Assembly (NCBI RefSeq): GCF_963855985.1
Contig: NC_087114.1
Span: forward strand, 397,001 to 461,000
From: Ostrinia nubilalis
Lineage: Eukaryota; Arthropoda; Insecta; Lepidoptera; Crambidae
Reading direction: 5' to 3'
Length of the DNA: 64,000 bases
Position 1 is the stretch's first letter. Each line of letters starts with the position of its first letter. Made by a program: the position numbers and the translations under genes. The notes below the pieces were generated by a model, which worked only from the letters and a program-made list of their open reading frames with translations, was not told where the DNA came from and searched no databases. Positions 37,001 through 40,313 of the stretch are shown piece after piece.

Positions 37001-37688
37001 TTTCCAGTGACTTACTCGGCGAGCTGTCCATCCCGAGCAACTCGTCTCACGGCTCGTACCGCGCGCCGCCCGCGCACGCCTGGCTGCTCCCGCCGCGCGC
37101 CCGGGACGGTCAGTATACATTACAATCAGCCTTATTCACGTAACAAAACTTTAACGACAACAAAACACTGAGATGCGATCCTATCGAGTGATCGTTCTAT
37201 CAAAATGACCCTTGTGAATACGGATTTAGAACTGTTTTTCAATGGGACGACTTCTGAACGTCAGCGAGATCTTGACTATCAAAATACGCGAATGCCACTG
37301 GTCATTTAGTCTCCACTGCAGGAACACAACAACAACACGTGTATCAAAGGCAAATGGAGAATTGGCTAGACCGGCTAGGGAAGCCTGATTTGTATATTTC
37401 TCCCGAATTCTAGTAAGAAATAAATAATTATATTAACCATTTCAATACCGTGTTTCATCACCTGTTGACGCTACTGTCGAGTAACATTACGTTAGTGACG
37501 TCATCTGGTGAAGGGCAGACGGCATCGCAGCAGCCTTAATAGAATAATTTTCACATTTACGCTTTTAGATGATAAATTGTTGAAAAAAAAGTTACATGTG
37601 TTCAGATGATCGCACGGACGCCTCCACCGTCCGGCCGGACAGCGAGCCGGACGAGTCCAGTTCCTCGGACAGCAGCGGCGAAGCGTGA
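992..37688 (+). CDS. GalNAc-transferase-type ricin lectin end plus long charged tail (14 exons, 5' part outside window)
   Basis: Overview of the exons listed separately: 992-1086, 1949-2015, 2961-3129, 6427-6481, 7088-7379, 9637-9768, 13755-13901, 16288-16472, 21093-21250, 31274-31359, 32729-32816, 34377-34515, 37008-37108, 37606-37688. Phases agree at every junction and the sum is 1797 nt (598 residues plus TGA). Residues 1-110 resemble the last two subdomains of the ricin-B lectin of polypeptide GalNAc-transferases: [36 protein letters not shown]. The transferase domain would be upstream. From residue 111 the sequence is acidic, then strongly basic (K/R/H-rich, 153-178), then Pro/Ala-rich, then Ser/Asp-rich at the end. 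Known GalNAc-transferases stop shortly after the lectin domain, so the tail is unusual. Alternatively a second gene starts near 7.1 kb, but no in-frame start with a promoter is obvious. If read through exon 4, a stop follows soon after, giving a possible short isoform. Confidence is high for the exons and moderate that all belong to one transcript. Confidence 0.72.
1091..1417. repeat. ~31-bp minisatellite, block 1
   Basis: Tandem, imperfect ~31-33 bp units built on 'gacacttGGGGACAAATCCCCttctaggtat'-type sequence (longest exact core GGGGACAAGTCCCC). The core can snap back as a six-base-pair stem with a two-base loop. The block lies just inside the donor of exon 1. Confidence 0.9.
1424..1618 (-). 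mobile_element. RTE-type LINE 3' fragment
   Basis: Contains the 'gacgtccactgctggac' and 'tttccacaa...ggccg' type tail that recurs at 36837, 39965 and 53781 in this window, here in the antisense direction. It splits the minisatellite into two blocks. The ~195-bp piece is too short to code. Confidence 0.6.
1621..1905. repeat. ~31-bp minisatellite, block 2
   Basis: Same family as 1091-1417, with a slightly different consensus (gacactgttggggacaagtc). Copies nearest exon 2 are the most regular; those at 1621-1700 are decayed. It ends 43 bp before exon 2. Confidence 0.88.
1949..2015 (+). CDS. exon 2: lectin segment with NCHGK motif
   Basis: Flanked by tgttacag and gtatga. Phase 2 to 0. It reads (R)[22 protein letters not shown]. 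The C-H-G-x-x-x-G-Q pattern is the end of a ricin-B subdomain; the W of the Q-x-W motif is supplied by the next exon (K-W). Confidence 0.85.
2044..2330 (+). mobile_element. dispersed LINE-tail repeat
   Basis: A shorter near-copy lies at 34549-34715 (shared 'gaacgggcagcagcgctctc' and 'ctccactatagtggagga'). It ends with 'gtggactgtaaagggctgttgatgatg', as the other copy does before a GAT run. That is typical of a LINE 3' end with a microsatellite tail. Its reading frames are not coding. Confidence 0.65.
2486..2570 (+). mobile_element. tRNA-derived SINE head
   Basis: Box A-like TAGCTCAGTTGG and box B-like GGTTCGATTCC are spaced as in a tRNA, but the ends cannot form an acceptor stem, and a related copy sits at 13205-13305 in the other direction. 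It is therefore read as a SINE rather than a tRNA gene. Confidence 0.7.
2603..2885 (+). mobile_element. LINE/SINE tail repeat
   Basis: Carries 'cacctgatggtaagtgac', then 'tttcttgcgctgcttcttct' and ends 'aaataaatgagtttt'. The second half recurs at 16128-16240 (same strand) and 53406-53542 (opposite strand). Confidence 0.65.
2961..3129 (+). CDS. exon 3: gamma subdomain of the ricin lectin (intact copy)
   Basis: Flanked by attgttctag and gtgagt; 169 nt, phase 0 to 1. It reads [56 protein letters not shown]. It completes the preceding Q-x-W (GQ-KW) and supplies the CLD motif, the second cysteine and a final Q-R-W. This is the only one of six copies with the KWRYLPSGQ start. Confidence 0.9.
3601..3748 (+). 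CDS. lectin exon copy 2 (open, 5'-shortened)
   Basis: 148 nt, acceptor ttctatag, donor gtgagt, phase 0 to 1. It starts C-S in place of KWRYLPSGQ and then encodes the same residues as exon 3; all other changes are synonymous. It cannot be joined to exon 3 in one message without a frameshift. It would thus be either a mutually exclusive alternative lacking the K-W, or unused. Confidence 0.5.
4166..4313 (+). CDS. lectin exon copy 3 (open, 5'-shortened)
   Basis: 148 nt after a tttttag acceptor and before gtgagt. It begins R-S, then has the same protein sequence as exon 3 with synonymous changes only (for example CAA for CAG before R-W). Same phase constraint as copy 2. Confidence 0.5.
4706..4853 (+). 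pseudogene. lectin exon copy 4 (nonsense)
   Basis: Same span as copy 3. The Q before R-W is TAG, M is changed to T, and the conserved cysteine of ARPCG is changed to Leu. Donor gtgagt is kept. Confidence 0.85.
5125..5187 (+). pseudogene. lectin exon copy 5 (truncated)
   Basis: Homology to exon 3 stops after the GAD codons, where intron sequence is joined directly; the donor is gone. The conserved Cys of GLCLD is Arg and the D-A-G is changed. Confidence 0.85.
5391..5532 (+). pseudogene. lectin exon copy 6 (in-frame loss of R-W)
   Basis: 142 nt with tctttag acceptor and gtgagt donor. A 6-nt in-frame deletion removes Arg-Trp of the final Q-x-W, and CLD has become CLN. Open, but missing the key tryptophan. 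Confidence 0.8.
6062..6420. other. intron remainder with a shared repeat piece
   Basis: Holds 'tgtatagccaggatctacag' with 'cttggtctccaat', also present at 14962-14992. No coding signal. It ends in the pyrimidine stretch before exon 4. Confidence 0.5.
6427..6481 (+). CDS. exon 4: acidic-to-basic linker
   Basis: Flanked by ttttcgcag and gtgtgt; phase 1 to 2. It reads (K)[17 protein letters not shown](R). If the donor is not used, the frame continues only CVYKIQNV before TAA, a possible alternative C-terminus. With exon 5 it forms R-R-Q-R-R, a furin-type cleavage consensus. Confidence 0.75.
6636..6842. mobile_element. palindromic MITE (family P), copy 1
   Basis: The two halves are reverse complements around a GC-rich centre (gcggccgc). 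The arms include 'gagcacatagaattttgtc' and 'tacccatccttatcgctcgc'. Related copies lie at 9443-9598 (internally deleted) and 47199-47411. Confidence 0.85.
7088..7379 (+). CDS. exon 5: strongly basic segment plus a folded-looking stretch
   Basis: Flanked by aaattccag and gtgaga; 292 nt, phase 2 to 0. It starts [13 protein letters not shown], then a run of about 25 residues dominated by K, R and H ([17 protein letters not shown]). It ends with a more ordered part containing [19 protein letters not shown] and [15 protein letters not shown]. No family recognised. Confidence 0.82.
7446..7511 (+). pseudogene. partial duplicate of exon 5
   Basis: 66 bp downstream of the exon 5 donor, 'agaacaagttcattctgaaa' and the following ~45 bp repeat 7228-7292 with a few changes. 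It encodes [20 protein letters not shown] and has no donor nearby. It is a short tandem duplication inside the intron. Confidence 0.8.
7596..8068. mobile_element. 473-bp TIR MITE
   Basis: Ends GTACAGTCACGGAATG and its inverse (cattccgcgactgtac), with the complement continuing through 'aaaaggttcgtca'. Interior AT-rich, non-coding. Flanking TA suggests a Tc1/mariner-type target. Confidence 0.75.
8069..9442. other. intron, no recognised feature
   Basis: AT-rich intron sequence with short poly-A/T runs. 'ctctttaaataaata' and scattered TTTA-rich stretches are the only structure seen. Open frames here are short and lack codon bias. Confidence 0.5.
9443..9598. mobile_element. palindromic MITE (family P), copy 2
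   Basis: Same termini as 6636-6842 ('gagcacgtacaattttgtcc' ... 'caaaattctatgtgctcgca') but part of one arm after the central gcggccg-type core is missing. Confidence 0.8.
9637..9768 (+). CDS. exon 6: charged segment
   Basis: Flanked by cctcctgtag and gtaatt; 132 nt, phase 0 to 0. It reads [20 protein letters not shown], then [20 protein letters not shown] and ends PPAQ. GC-rich third positions set it apart from the intron. Confidence 0.82.
9769..10326. other. intron, little recognisable
   Basis: Begins with 'tcatcatcatttcggccata', the start of an RTE-type tail. The rest shows no repeat or coding structure I can name. Confidence 0.4.
10327..10620. mobile_element. GC-rich inverted-repeat MITE
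   Basis: 'cacatgagcgtgcgttaacg' near 10340 is matched in reverse by 'tgcgttaacgcccgtcatgtg' near 10590; GCG/CGC-rich interior. No coding content. Confidence 0.6.
10895..11690 (+). pseudogene. degenerate mariner transposase element
   Basis: Starts with a mariner-like end (ggcggctgaaaagttcgcgg). The 11430-11660 part encodes a recognisable mariner C-terminus (DNAP.H, then [20 protein letters not shown]), in two frames because of indels. It also contains in-frame stops upstream. DD34D-type transposase relic; not functional. Confidence 0.8.
11700..12210. mobile_element. Lepidoptera-type dispersed repeat
   Basis: Contains the (TCTG/TCCG)n run at 11818-11850, then 'aacgaaacttggtgcaatta', and ends with 'acgcgtacgaagtcgcgggc', the inverse of the sequence at 14730 and 35210. 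Non-coding. Confidence 0.7.
12322..12457. mobile_element. MITE (family Q), copy 1
   Basis: Ends 'cacaaacattacta' and 'agcaagtatcgtttgtgaat'. Same family as 32896-33058 and 51823-51935, here inverted. Confidence 0.75.
12500..12637. mobile_element. right end of a CAGGGTGG-type element
   Basis: Matches 62040-62171 ('gatatcttgtatagtttaga', 'tcgagtgagatcactt', then ccaccctg). The left end is missing. It touches the next element at a TATA. Confidence 0.8.
12642..12905. mobile_element. 264-bp fold-back MITE, copy 1
   Basis: Starts CAGGGTGTTAGGTAAATGGG and ends with its exact inverse, flanked by TA. The arms run ~100 bp inward ('gacactagcccatgttaaca'). The copy at 22623-22886 has the same length with the central section inverted. 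Confidence 0.93.
13205..13305 (-). mobile_element. tRNA-derived SINE head
   Basis: The reverse complement contains 'gtctaagtagcttagttgga' and a box B-like GGGATCAATTCTC, related to 2486-2570. Confidence 0.65.
13332..13712. mobile_element. GC-rich TIR element before exon 7
   Basis: A 34-bp perfect inverted repeat, starting GTAAGGCCTCAGCCTCGAAC and ending in its inverse. The interior carries a (GGC)n stretch on one side and CGC/CCG-rich sequence on the other. No clear target-site duplication. It ends 42 bp before the exon 7 acceptor. Confidence 0.8.
13755..13901 (+). CDS. exon 7: basic then Pro/Ala segment
   Basis: Flanked by cgcctgcag and gtgagt; 147 nt, phase 0 to 0. It reads [49 protein letters not shown]. 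Confidence 0.85.
13929..14545. mobile_element. GGGTTCCGTA-type dispersed element
   Basis: Begins 'gggttccgtagccaaatggc' with a short inverted repeat (ggaaccc), then tctg/tccg runs. It ends 'acggaaccctttgtgcgtga' before 'cacttggccggttttt'. A 40-bp start of the same family is at 20719-20757, and internal sequence recurs inverted at 40430-40490. Contains a C12 run at 14297. Confidence 0.8.
14720..14960 (+). mobile_element. gcggccgcccgcgactt repeat, copy 1
   Basis: Starts 'ctagcggccgcccgcgactt' and includes 'cccgttttgcccccttaggg', 'cagcccgatccatccagtgg'. Related copies: 31843-32690, 35196-35410 and (inverted) 55820-56003. Followed by a piece shared with 6062-6420. Confidence 0.8.
15191..15978. 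mobile_element. 788-bp TIR element
   Basis: Starts TATAGCCTGACCAGGAACAT and ends in the inverse; the terminal repeat is about 30 bp (to 'aaaaaccct'). Interior AT-rich with no transposase frame, so non-autonomous. Confidence 0.82.
16128..16240 (+). mobile_element. LINE 3'-end fragment
   Basis: Same tail as 2810-2885: 'tttcttgcgctgcttcttct' followed by 'aaataaatgagtttt'. Confidence 0.65.
16288..16472 (+). CDS. exon 8: founder of the amplified exon
   Basis: Flanked by cacatttccag and gtgaga; 185 nt, phase 0 to 2. It reads [61 protein letters not shown](R). It is the only copy with the basic [12 protein letters not shown] start and a pyrimidine-rich acceptor. Confidence 0.88.
16646..16789 (+). 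CDS. exon 8 copy a (intact, phase 2-2)
   Basis: 144 nt after cactaacag and before gtgaga. It encodes (S)[47 protein letters not shown](R). Being phase 2-2, it could be inserted after exon 8 without a frameshift, adding 48 residues. The acceptor lacks a pyrimidine tract, so real use is doubtful. Confidence 0.5.
16973..17116 (+). CDS. exon 8 copy b (intact, phase 2-2)
   Basis: 144 nt, same boundaries, but the donor is gtgtga rather than gtgaga. It encodes the 48-residue unit with PAPVSEL as in the founder. Confidence 0.5.
17308..17451 (+). CDS. exon 8 copy c (intact, phase 2-2)
   Basis: 144 nt, acceptor ctaacag, donor gtgaga. It has PATAAEL in place of PAPVSEL and ends ERDEDR. Confidence 0.5.
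17657..18943 (-). mobile_element. 5'-truncated CR1/Jockey-like LINE
   Basis: The 3' end lies at the left, with an (ATT)n tail at 17657-17700. A 279-residue open frame (18914-18075) is the C-terminal part of a reverse transcriptase: [57 protein letters not shown]. It resembles the LINE at 26661-31246 but is clearly another subfamily. Its insertion removed the acceptor of the exon 8 copy at 18954. Confidence 0.88.
17911..18030. repeat. (GT)n microsatellite
   Basis: Interrupted TG repeat in the LINE 3' part. The Cys/Val-rich frames across it are artefacts. Confidence 0.95.
18954..19089 (+). pseudogene. exon 8 copy d (acceptor destroyed)
   Basis: Complete from CGCCGCCCGCG to the GACGACGACAG/gtgaga donor. 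The cactaacag acceptor reads 'taacattaccacag', which would splice out of frame. The LINE insertion boundary lies at this point. Confidence 0.8.
19138..19491 (+). pseudogene. exon 8 short copies (three)
   Basis: Partial copies end at 19220, ~19361 and 19491. Each starts at the 'gagagcga' region without an in-phase acceptor. The middle one has a frameshift, a stop and a damaged donor (agatgag). Confidence 0.75.
19516..19637. mobile_element. 120-bp TIR MITE inside the exon array, copy 1
   Basis: Ends 'agggtgagttgcaccattta' and 'aggtggtgtaactcagcct' are imperfect inverted repeats. The interior includes 'tttgacaaacgtcaaaaatc'. The same element sits at the same relative place at 19976-20097 and 20431-20554. 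Confidence 0.85.
19808..19951 (+). CDS. exon 8 copy e (intact, phase 2-2)
   Basis: 144 nt, cactaacag acceptor, gtgaga donor. It encodes the 48-residue unit with PAPVSEL and [12 protein letters not shown]. Confidence 0.5.
19976..20097. mobile_element. 120-bp TIR MITE, copy 2
   Basis: Nearly identical to 19516-19637, with 24 bp between the exon donor and the MITE in both. Confidence 0.85.
20264..20407 (+). CDS. exon 8 copy f (intact, phase 2-2)
   Basis: 144 nt, ctaacag acceptor, gtgaga donor. It has PAPAGEL and ends GERDDDR. Confidence 0.5.
20431..20554. mobile_element. 120-bp TIR MITE, copy 3
   Basis: Third copy at the same place after an exon 8 donor; a few substitutions from copies 1 and 2. 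Confidence 0.85.
20658..21092. other. intron end with GGGTTCCGTA fragment
   Basis: Contains the 40-bp start of the 13929 family at 20719-20757, a T-rich tract (20905-20932), and 'taggacaaccaacaagac', which recurs at 41533. No coding content. Confidence 0.6.
21093..21250 (+). CDS. exon 9: acidic segment
   Basis: Flanked by tgtcctcag and gtgagt; 158 nt, phase 2 to 1. It reads (R)[52 protein letters not shown](G). The ATG here is internal to the frame and need not be a start. Confidence 0.85.
21251..22310. other. intron with LINE debris
   Basis: T-rich start. A piece with 'tgttaataaaatc' lies near 21640 and RTE-tail fragments at 21690-21735 ('ggacgtccactc') and 22060-22240 ('ccccaaggatttccacaac'). 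No gene seen. Confidence 0.5.
22447..22925. repeat. 50-bp tandem repeat in the element's left end
   Basis: Four to five copies of a 50-bp unit containing 'aaacttgcattatgtctgct' and 'atatgtaagtttgccttaac'; the fourth is split by the fold-back MITE. Confidence 0.9.
22623..22886. mobile_element. 264-bp fold-back MITE, copy 2
   Basis: Same ends as 12642-12905 (CAGGGTGTTAGG and inverse), flanked by TA on both sides. Inserted in the fourth 50-bp unit. Confidence 0.93.
23340..23555. mobile_element. ctagcgacccgcccc dispersed repeat
   Basis: Starts 'actagcgacccgccccggat' and ends 'ccggggcgggtcgctagtgt', which are inverted copies of each other. It contains 'catcaaaatccgttgcatag'. Widespread type in Lepidoptera. 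Confidence 0.8.
23594..25039 (-). pseudogene. DUF4806-type gene remnant (5 exons)
   Basis: Exons in transcription order: 25039-24876, 24796-24608, 24491-24244, 24159-23988, 23690-23594. All have ag/gt boundaries, and most junctions keep phase. Residues recall the DUF4806 family: an N-terminal W...CYYP segment, [20 protein letters not shown], then [54 protein letters not shown]. It carries at least two frameshifts (in 25039-24876, and after LPVK near 24310) and a TGA after LKKAEET. The function of DUF4806 is unknown. Here it lies inside an inverted-repeat element, so it is either the element's own protein or captured cargo. Confidence 0.75.
23774..23956. mobile_element. 183-bp inverted-repeat MITE
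   Basis: Starts caggtgtatcttaatg, ends ttcatttacaccctg; the long arms include 'ggcaaccttgcagggggaag' versus 'ccccctgcaaggttgcc'. TA on both sides. Confidence 0.88.
25949..26411. mobile_element. hAT-type MITE with 8-bp duplication
   Basis: Starts CAGTGTTGCCAG and ends CTGGCAACACTG, flanked on both sides by ATTATTTG. Contains a G11 run at 26034. A diverged relative is at 38864-39133. Confidence 0.88.
26660..27568 (+). CDS. LINE ORF1 (FP25-like RNA-binding type)
   Basis: 302 residues when read from 26660; the first ~20 come from flanking sequence, so the true start is uncertain (ATG at 26828 is another choice). A coiled-coil region ([20 protein letters not shown] to ~residue 150) is followed by a domain like the baculovirus FP/ORF1 family: [72 protein letters not shown]. 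Expected role: chaperoning the LINE RNA. Any N-terminal zinc or PHD finger of related ORF1s is not present. Confidence 0.8.
   Translation: MFFTMIYLSFFRLEVYNYRHRPPYTICITAPATDTENESANASNRPRLRKRHHDDEMSTFMAEIKKSIETLTRQQSTIQQTVKDIQKQNMDIMTSMDFISKQYEDMKNKLSTMESERKAHLAYIQSLELKVENLERTQRQASIEIRNIPSQKKENKQDLVNLVQRLGDSINVRVDESQIRDVFRLKTKKDTNQPIIVDFTTVVLKDKVLTSVKALNNTRREKKLNTGDLKIEGEQRPVFVAESLTQTTRKIYFLAREFSKNHSYAFCWTAHGKVFLRKEEGAPCRRIDSEADLEKLLHSLVK
26661..31246 (+). mobile_element. nearly complete CR1/Jockey-like LINE
   Basis: About 4.6 kb with ORF1, ORF2 and a (ATT)n 3' end at 31231-31246. The left edge touches the right end of the TACCCAGATA element, so it inserted there or is 5'-truncated there. It sits in sense orientation in intron 9 of the lectin gene. 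The 3' UTR contains 'gagggaggcgcaggcagctg'. Confidence 0.9.
28042..30948 (+). pseudogene. LINE ORF2 (endonuclease + reverse transcriptase) with one stop
   Basis: One frame throughout (frame 1), interrupted only by TAA at 28768-28770. The AP-type endonuclease: [46 protein letters not shown]. Then the reverse transcriptase: [57 protein letters not shown] (YADD at 30085-30096), [17 protein letters not shown], and the C-terminal [12 protein letters not shown] region. The first ATG could be 27976 or 28042. Without the single stop, ORF2 would be complete. No other break is visible, so the insertion is young. Confidence 0.9.
31274..31359 (+). CDS. exon 10: His/Asn-rich segment
   Basis: Flanked by gtgtgcag and gtcagt; 86 nt, phase 1 to 0. 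It reads (G)[28 protein letters not shown]. Confidence 0.82.
31360..31842. other. intron, nothing recognised
   Basis: AT-rich; 'ccactagcgccatgctgc' and 'accattagatggcggtag' are weakly complementary, suggesting an old inverted repeat, but I cannot define ends. Confidence 0.35.
31843..32690 (+). mobile_element. gcggccgcccgcgactt repeat, copy 2, split by a hAT element
   Basis: Starts 'tactagaggccgcccgcgac' and includes 'tcgtacgcgttttacaccct'; its 3' part resumes after 32603 with 'cttgtagtttttgagatttc' and 'gagtcagtcagtcttgacct'. Confidence 0.75.
31964..32595. mobile_element. hAT-type element with 8-bp duplication
   Basis: Starts TAGAGATGAG and ends CCATCTCTA, with subterminal 'actaggtg/cacctagt' repeats. 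ACTCCTAG is present on both sides (31956-31963 and 32596-32603). No transposase; non-autonomous. Confidence 0.85.
32729..32816 (+). CDS. exon 11: Gln/Glu/Ala-rich segment
   Basis: Flanked by gcgcgcag and gtgagt; 88 nt, phase 0 to 1. It reads [29 protein letters not shown](A). Confidence 0.82.
32896..33058. mobile_element. MITE (family Q), copy 2
   Basis: Starts 'attcacaaacgatgc' and ends 'gtaatgtttgtgaatacggg'. Includes 'cacagcgttgaatagagctc'. See 12322 and 51823. Confidence 0.8.
33059..33749. other. intron with local duplications
   Basis: A short direct repeat 'aaaatcgccctgtatat' at 33245-33290 is the only structure. No gene seen. Confidence 0.45.
33750..34338. mobile_element. possible TIR element
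   Basis: 'ggagcgtttacgc' at the left and 'gcgtaaacgctct' at the right are inverted copies about 590 bp apart; the interior is AT-rich and non-coding. Short ends, no clear duplication. Confidence 0.5.
34377..34515 (+). CDS. exon 12: Pro/Arg-rich then ordered segment
   Basis: Flanked by ctcgcgcag and gtcagt; 139 nt, phase 1 to 2. It reads (A)[45 protein letters not shown](S). Confidence 0.85.
34549..34715 (+). mobile_element. dispersed LINE-tail repeat, copy 2
   Basis: Same family as 2044-2330, ending in a (GAT)n run at 34701-34721. Confidence 0.75.
34725..34925 (+). mobile_element. LINE C-terminal fragment
   Basis: In-frame pieces read [43 protein letters not shown]. This matches the tail region of LINE polymerases (GELxEGKRxxG...RYKD...WR). 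It is followed by a 'caaaatcaaaatc' tail. Confidence 0.7.
35196..35410 (+). mobile_element. gcggccgcccgcgactt repeat, copy 3
   Basis: Starts 'actagcggccgcccgcgact' and includes 'tacgcgtggatcccgtttta' and 'gatccgtccagtggtttggg'. Almost the same as 14720-14960. Confidence 0.85.
35896..36834 (+). mobile_element. pogo-like element relic
   Basis: Starts GGGGAGGTGAGCCCAAAGCG and ends with the imperfect inverse (gggcccatctcccc); TA at 35894-35895 and 36835-36836. At 36499-36560 a frame reads [20 protein letters not shown], as in the CENP-B/HTH region of pogo and Tigger transposases. The DDE part is missing. It sits inside an RTE LINE tail. Confidence 0.78.
36837..36935 (-). mobile_element. RTE LINE tail (split by the pogo-like element)
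   Basis: 'gacgtcgatttccacaatgg' and 'gtccaccttgtgggtggacc', continuing the piece that stops at 35893 (ttttcagccata). Confidence 0.7.
37008..37108 (+). CDS. exon 13
   Basis: Flanked by atatttccag and gtcagt; 101 nt, phase 2 to 1. It reads (S)[33 protein letters not shown](D). Confidence 0.85.
37126..37300. mobile_element. MITE (family R), copy 1
   Basis: Ends 'attcacgtaacaaaact' and 'atcaaaatacgcgaat'; contains 'cctatcgagtgatcgttcta'. The other copy (43971-46449) is split by the fold-back element. Confidence 0.75.
37606..37688 (+). CDS. exon 14: acidic C-terminus and stop
   Basis: Flanked by gtgttcag; phase 1 to stop TGA at 37686-37688. It reads (D)[26 protein letters not shown]. The Ser/Asp/Glu-rich end resembles casein kinase 2 target sequence. 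No confident polyadenylation signal before 38.4 kb. Confidence 0.87.
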
Positions 37689-37840
37689 CACGCAGACAAC
37701 ACAAGATTAAAAGTATCACAGGAATTTCTGCATTCAGGCACATACCAAATTAACACATACAAAACATGAATACCACATTCAGCGTCAAATAGTACGTGAC
37801 ACCCAAAGTAGCCAAAAAGTTCGCAACACGTCTTCATTAC

Positions 37841-38310
37841 AATGAGGGTTTTCGCGAATGAAAACTCCGCCAGATGGCAATACGTAGACGCGAGGTCCAA
37901 ATGCTGACTTACTTGACTTATGGTCCTATGTCCCCTAGATGGGGCAGAGGGCGTCCACAACAGTCCTCCATCGCGTTCGGTCTTGAGCTTCGCGCGTCTT
38001 GCCGATCTTCTTCGCCTCGTCCGCTACAGTGCGCCGCCAAGTTTGCCTGGGGCGACCACGTTTGCGTTTTCCTTGGGGATTCCAATCCAGAGCCTGCTTA
38101 GGGATGTGATCGGGGTCCCTTCGGAGTGTGGCCAATCCAGTTCCACTTGCGGCGCTTGATCTGCTGGTCGATCGGAATTTCGTGGCAGCGTTCCAATAGC
38201 TCGACGTTGGAGATTTTCTCGGGCCAAATCCACCAATCACGCAGCAGTCAGACCCCACATCCACGTCCAGCCATCTAGCGGATCTTTCATTCGCGAAAAC
38301 CCTCATTGGA
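37841..38310. mobile_element. MITE (family S) split by an RTE fragment
   Basis: Ends CAATGAGGGTTTTCGCGAAT and its inverse, as in the unbroken copy at 46451-46641. The interior is interrupted by the LINE piece below. Confidence 0.88.
37905..38160 (-). mobile_element. RTE-type LINE C-terminal fragment
   Basis: The minus strand reads QGKRKRGRPRQTWRRTVADE, AKKIGKT, AQDRTRWRTVVDALCPI, stop. This is the classic 3' end of RTE-like LINEs. A second copy lies at 52621-52790. Confidence 0.85.
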
Positions 38311-38863
38311 ATAAGGTTGTTTTGGCCCCTCCATAGCAAGTGGACAGATTCGCAACTGGACAGATTCTCAACTGGACAGATTCTCAGGTGGACGGATTAG
38401 CAACTGGACAGAGTACAGTCATGAGCAATGAATTATAGTTAATACATTGAAAGACTTTATTTAAAGAAAATAAAACTAAACAAACTTAAGTAAAAAAAAA
38501 AACTTGAATACCGGGACAAAGGATGATGGGCACTAATGTATGGAAAGTGGTACCAGCTGCAATAGCCTAACCAATATACAATAGGCTTGTATCCACAGTG
38601 AATAAATCTGCAGTATAAGATTGTATAACTATTAAGATAGTCGTATAATTAATGAAAAACGAAACTACATAAAATAATAATTAAAGATTATTTATATTTT
38701 TAGCAAATAAATTCGGAAAAAATGGCCCATAAGTCACGTGACAGCAAACACCAATCAGAAAGCGTTACGTCATTTTTTCTATTTTTTTAAATATAGTTTT
38801 TTACGGCTCTGGGTACAAGCCCTTTTAGGCCAGATTGTCATTGCCAACATTTGAGTGTTGCTA

Positions 38864-39133
38864 GAAGGTTATTTTTGTAACTTTTTAGGTGATTTTTCGA
38901 AATTTGTAGATATTTTTCCTTTATAGGGCTCAACAAATAATTTTACATTATGTCTCGAGTTTTGGCAAATAATGTTAGATATAGGTACTGTACAGTACAA
39001 CTAAGTGATATAAATAATATAATAATACTGTAGTTTCCCACATGAATAAGATGAGAGAGTACATTTTAAAAATAGGTTACATTTTTTTATATTTCTGGTA
39101 ATTTCTGACAAGACCCGACTGGCAACACTTTTC
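38864..39133. mobile_element. diverged hAT-type MITE
   Basis: 'gtgttgctagaaggtta' and 'cccgactggcaacacttt' match the ends of 25949-26411. Confidence 0.65.
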
Positions 39134-39964
39134 TTCATTTGAAGTCTTGACCCAGAGCCGTGAATTTCTATATTAAAAAAAAAAGTGAAGTTTGTTGGTA
39201 AATATGTCATGAATAGTTCCTAACCTCATTTTGTTGTTATCATTATTCTTAAACAAAGTTCAACAATTTCATTATAATATGTAGGTACATGATATCAGAT
39301 TATGTTGTGTGAAATATCTAACTTACATTGAAATGATCTTCACAAAAATACATCCTTGATTTTGTTGATAAACAATGGACATCATATTTTACGTATCTGC
39401 TGATTGTTTGGTACGTATACCTATAAATAACTTGTTTGGCGTTTTTATTCTTGTGCTTGTACATTGGGGCACTATACAGGACTTGAAATACGATGGATCC
39501 GTTTGTAATTAATTTAACTTTACAATTTCCGTACTAAAACAGCTGTGTTTTGCAAGGCGTGACGTCATTCAAGACGCCATGACGGTCGTGAGCGTTTTTG
39601 AGGGCATTATGTCAAATATTATTGAAAATGCAAAATAATCCTTGGAGATGAGATTTTTTTTCCAAAATAAGAGCGCATTTGTATAAAATAGGCATCAAGG
39701 TATATTATTAACTAATTATTGAAATTTGGGCGAAAAGCCTATTTCAAAGGGCATAAATTTAGGAAAATGTCTGCTATGGGGCCAGTTCTAATTCACGTTT
39801 TGAAAGCAGTAATTCCACTAAGTATTATAAATCACAGTATAACACAATCATCCATGTATACGAGTATGTACTATGACTAGAATCTATTAATAACTAAAAG
39901 AAACATTGAAAAGGAAAGGATTATACCTACGATGAACTACCCAAGCTATTAGCCCTTCATTCGC

Positions 39965-40125
39965 TTTCATCGTCATCATCATGATCATTTTAGCCAAAAG
40001 ACGTCAGTTGAACATAGGCCTCTCCCAATGATTTCCACAATGGCCGGTTGGTGGTGGCCTGCATCCAGCGCCTTTCCGCTAACTTTATGAGGTCGTCGGT
40101 CCATCTAGTGGGTGGACTTATTGGG
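39965..40125 (-). mobile_element. RTE LINE tail
   Basis: 'gacgtcagttgaacataggc' and 'gatttccacaatggccggtt', followed by 'cggtccatctagtgggtgga'. Antisense tail fragment. Confidence 0.75.
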
Positions 40126-40169
40126 TCTTGTGGGTTTATTCGCTTTAGCAACCCATAATAAGCCAGCTC

Positions 40170-40313
40170 GCACTAAGCGTTTCGATGACTTTTATAATGC
40201 GAACAGCTAGGGACTGGAATTCGTTGCCTGCTGCTGTCTTCCCCGAAAACTATAATCCGAGCCTTTTCAAGGCGAGAGTGAATAGGCACTTACAGGGCAG
40301 ATATGTACCATCC
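40170..40313 (+). mobile_element. LINE polymerase C-terminus
   Basis: Frame reads MRTARDWNSLPAAVFPENYN, PSLFKARVNRHLQGRYVPS, stop; the common closing motif of lepidopteran LINE polymerases. A short A-run follows at 40375. Confidence 0.75.
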
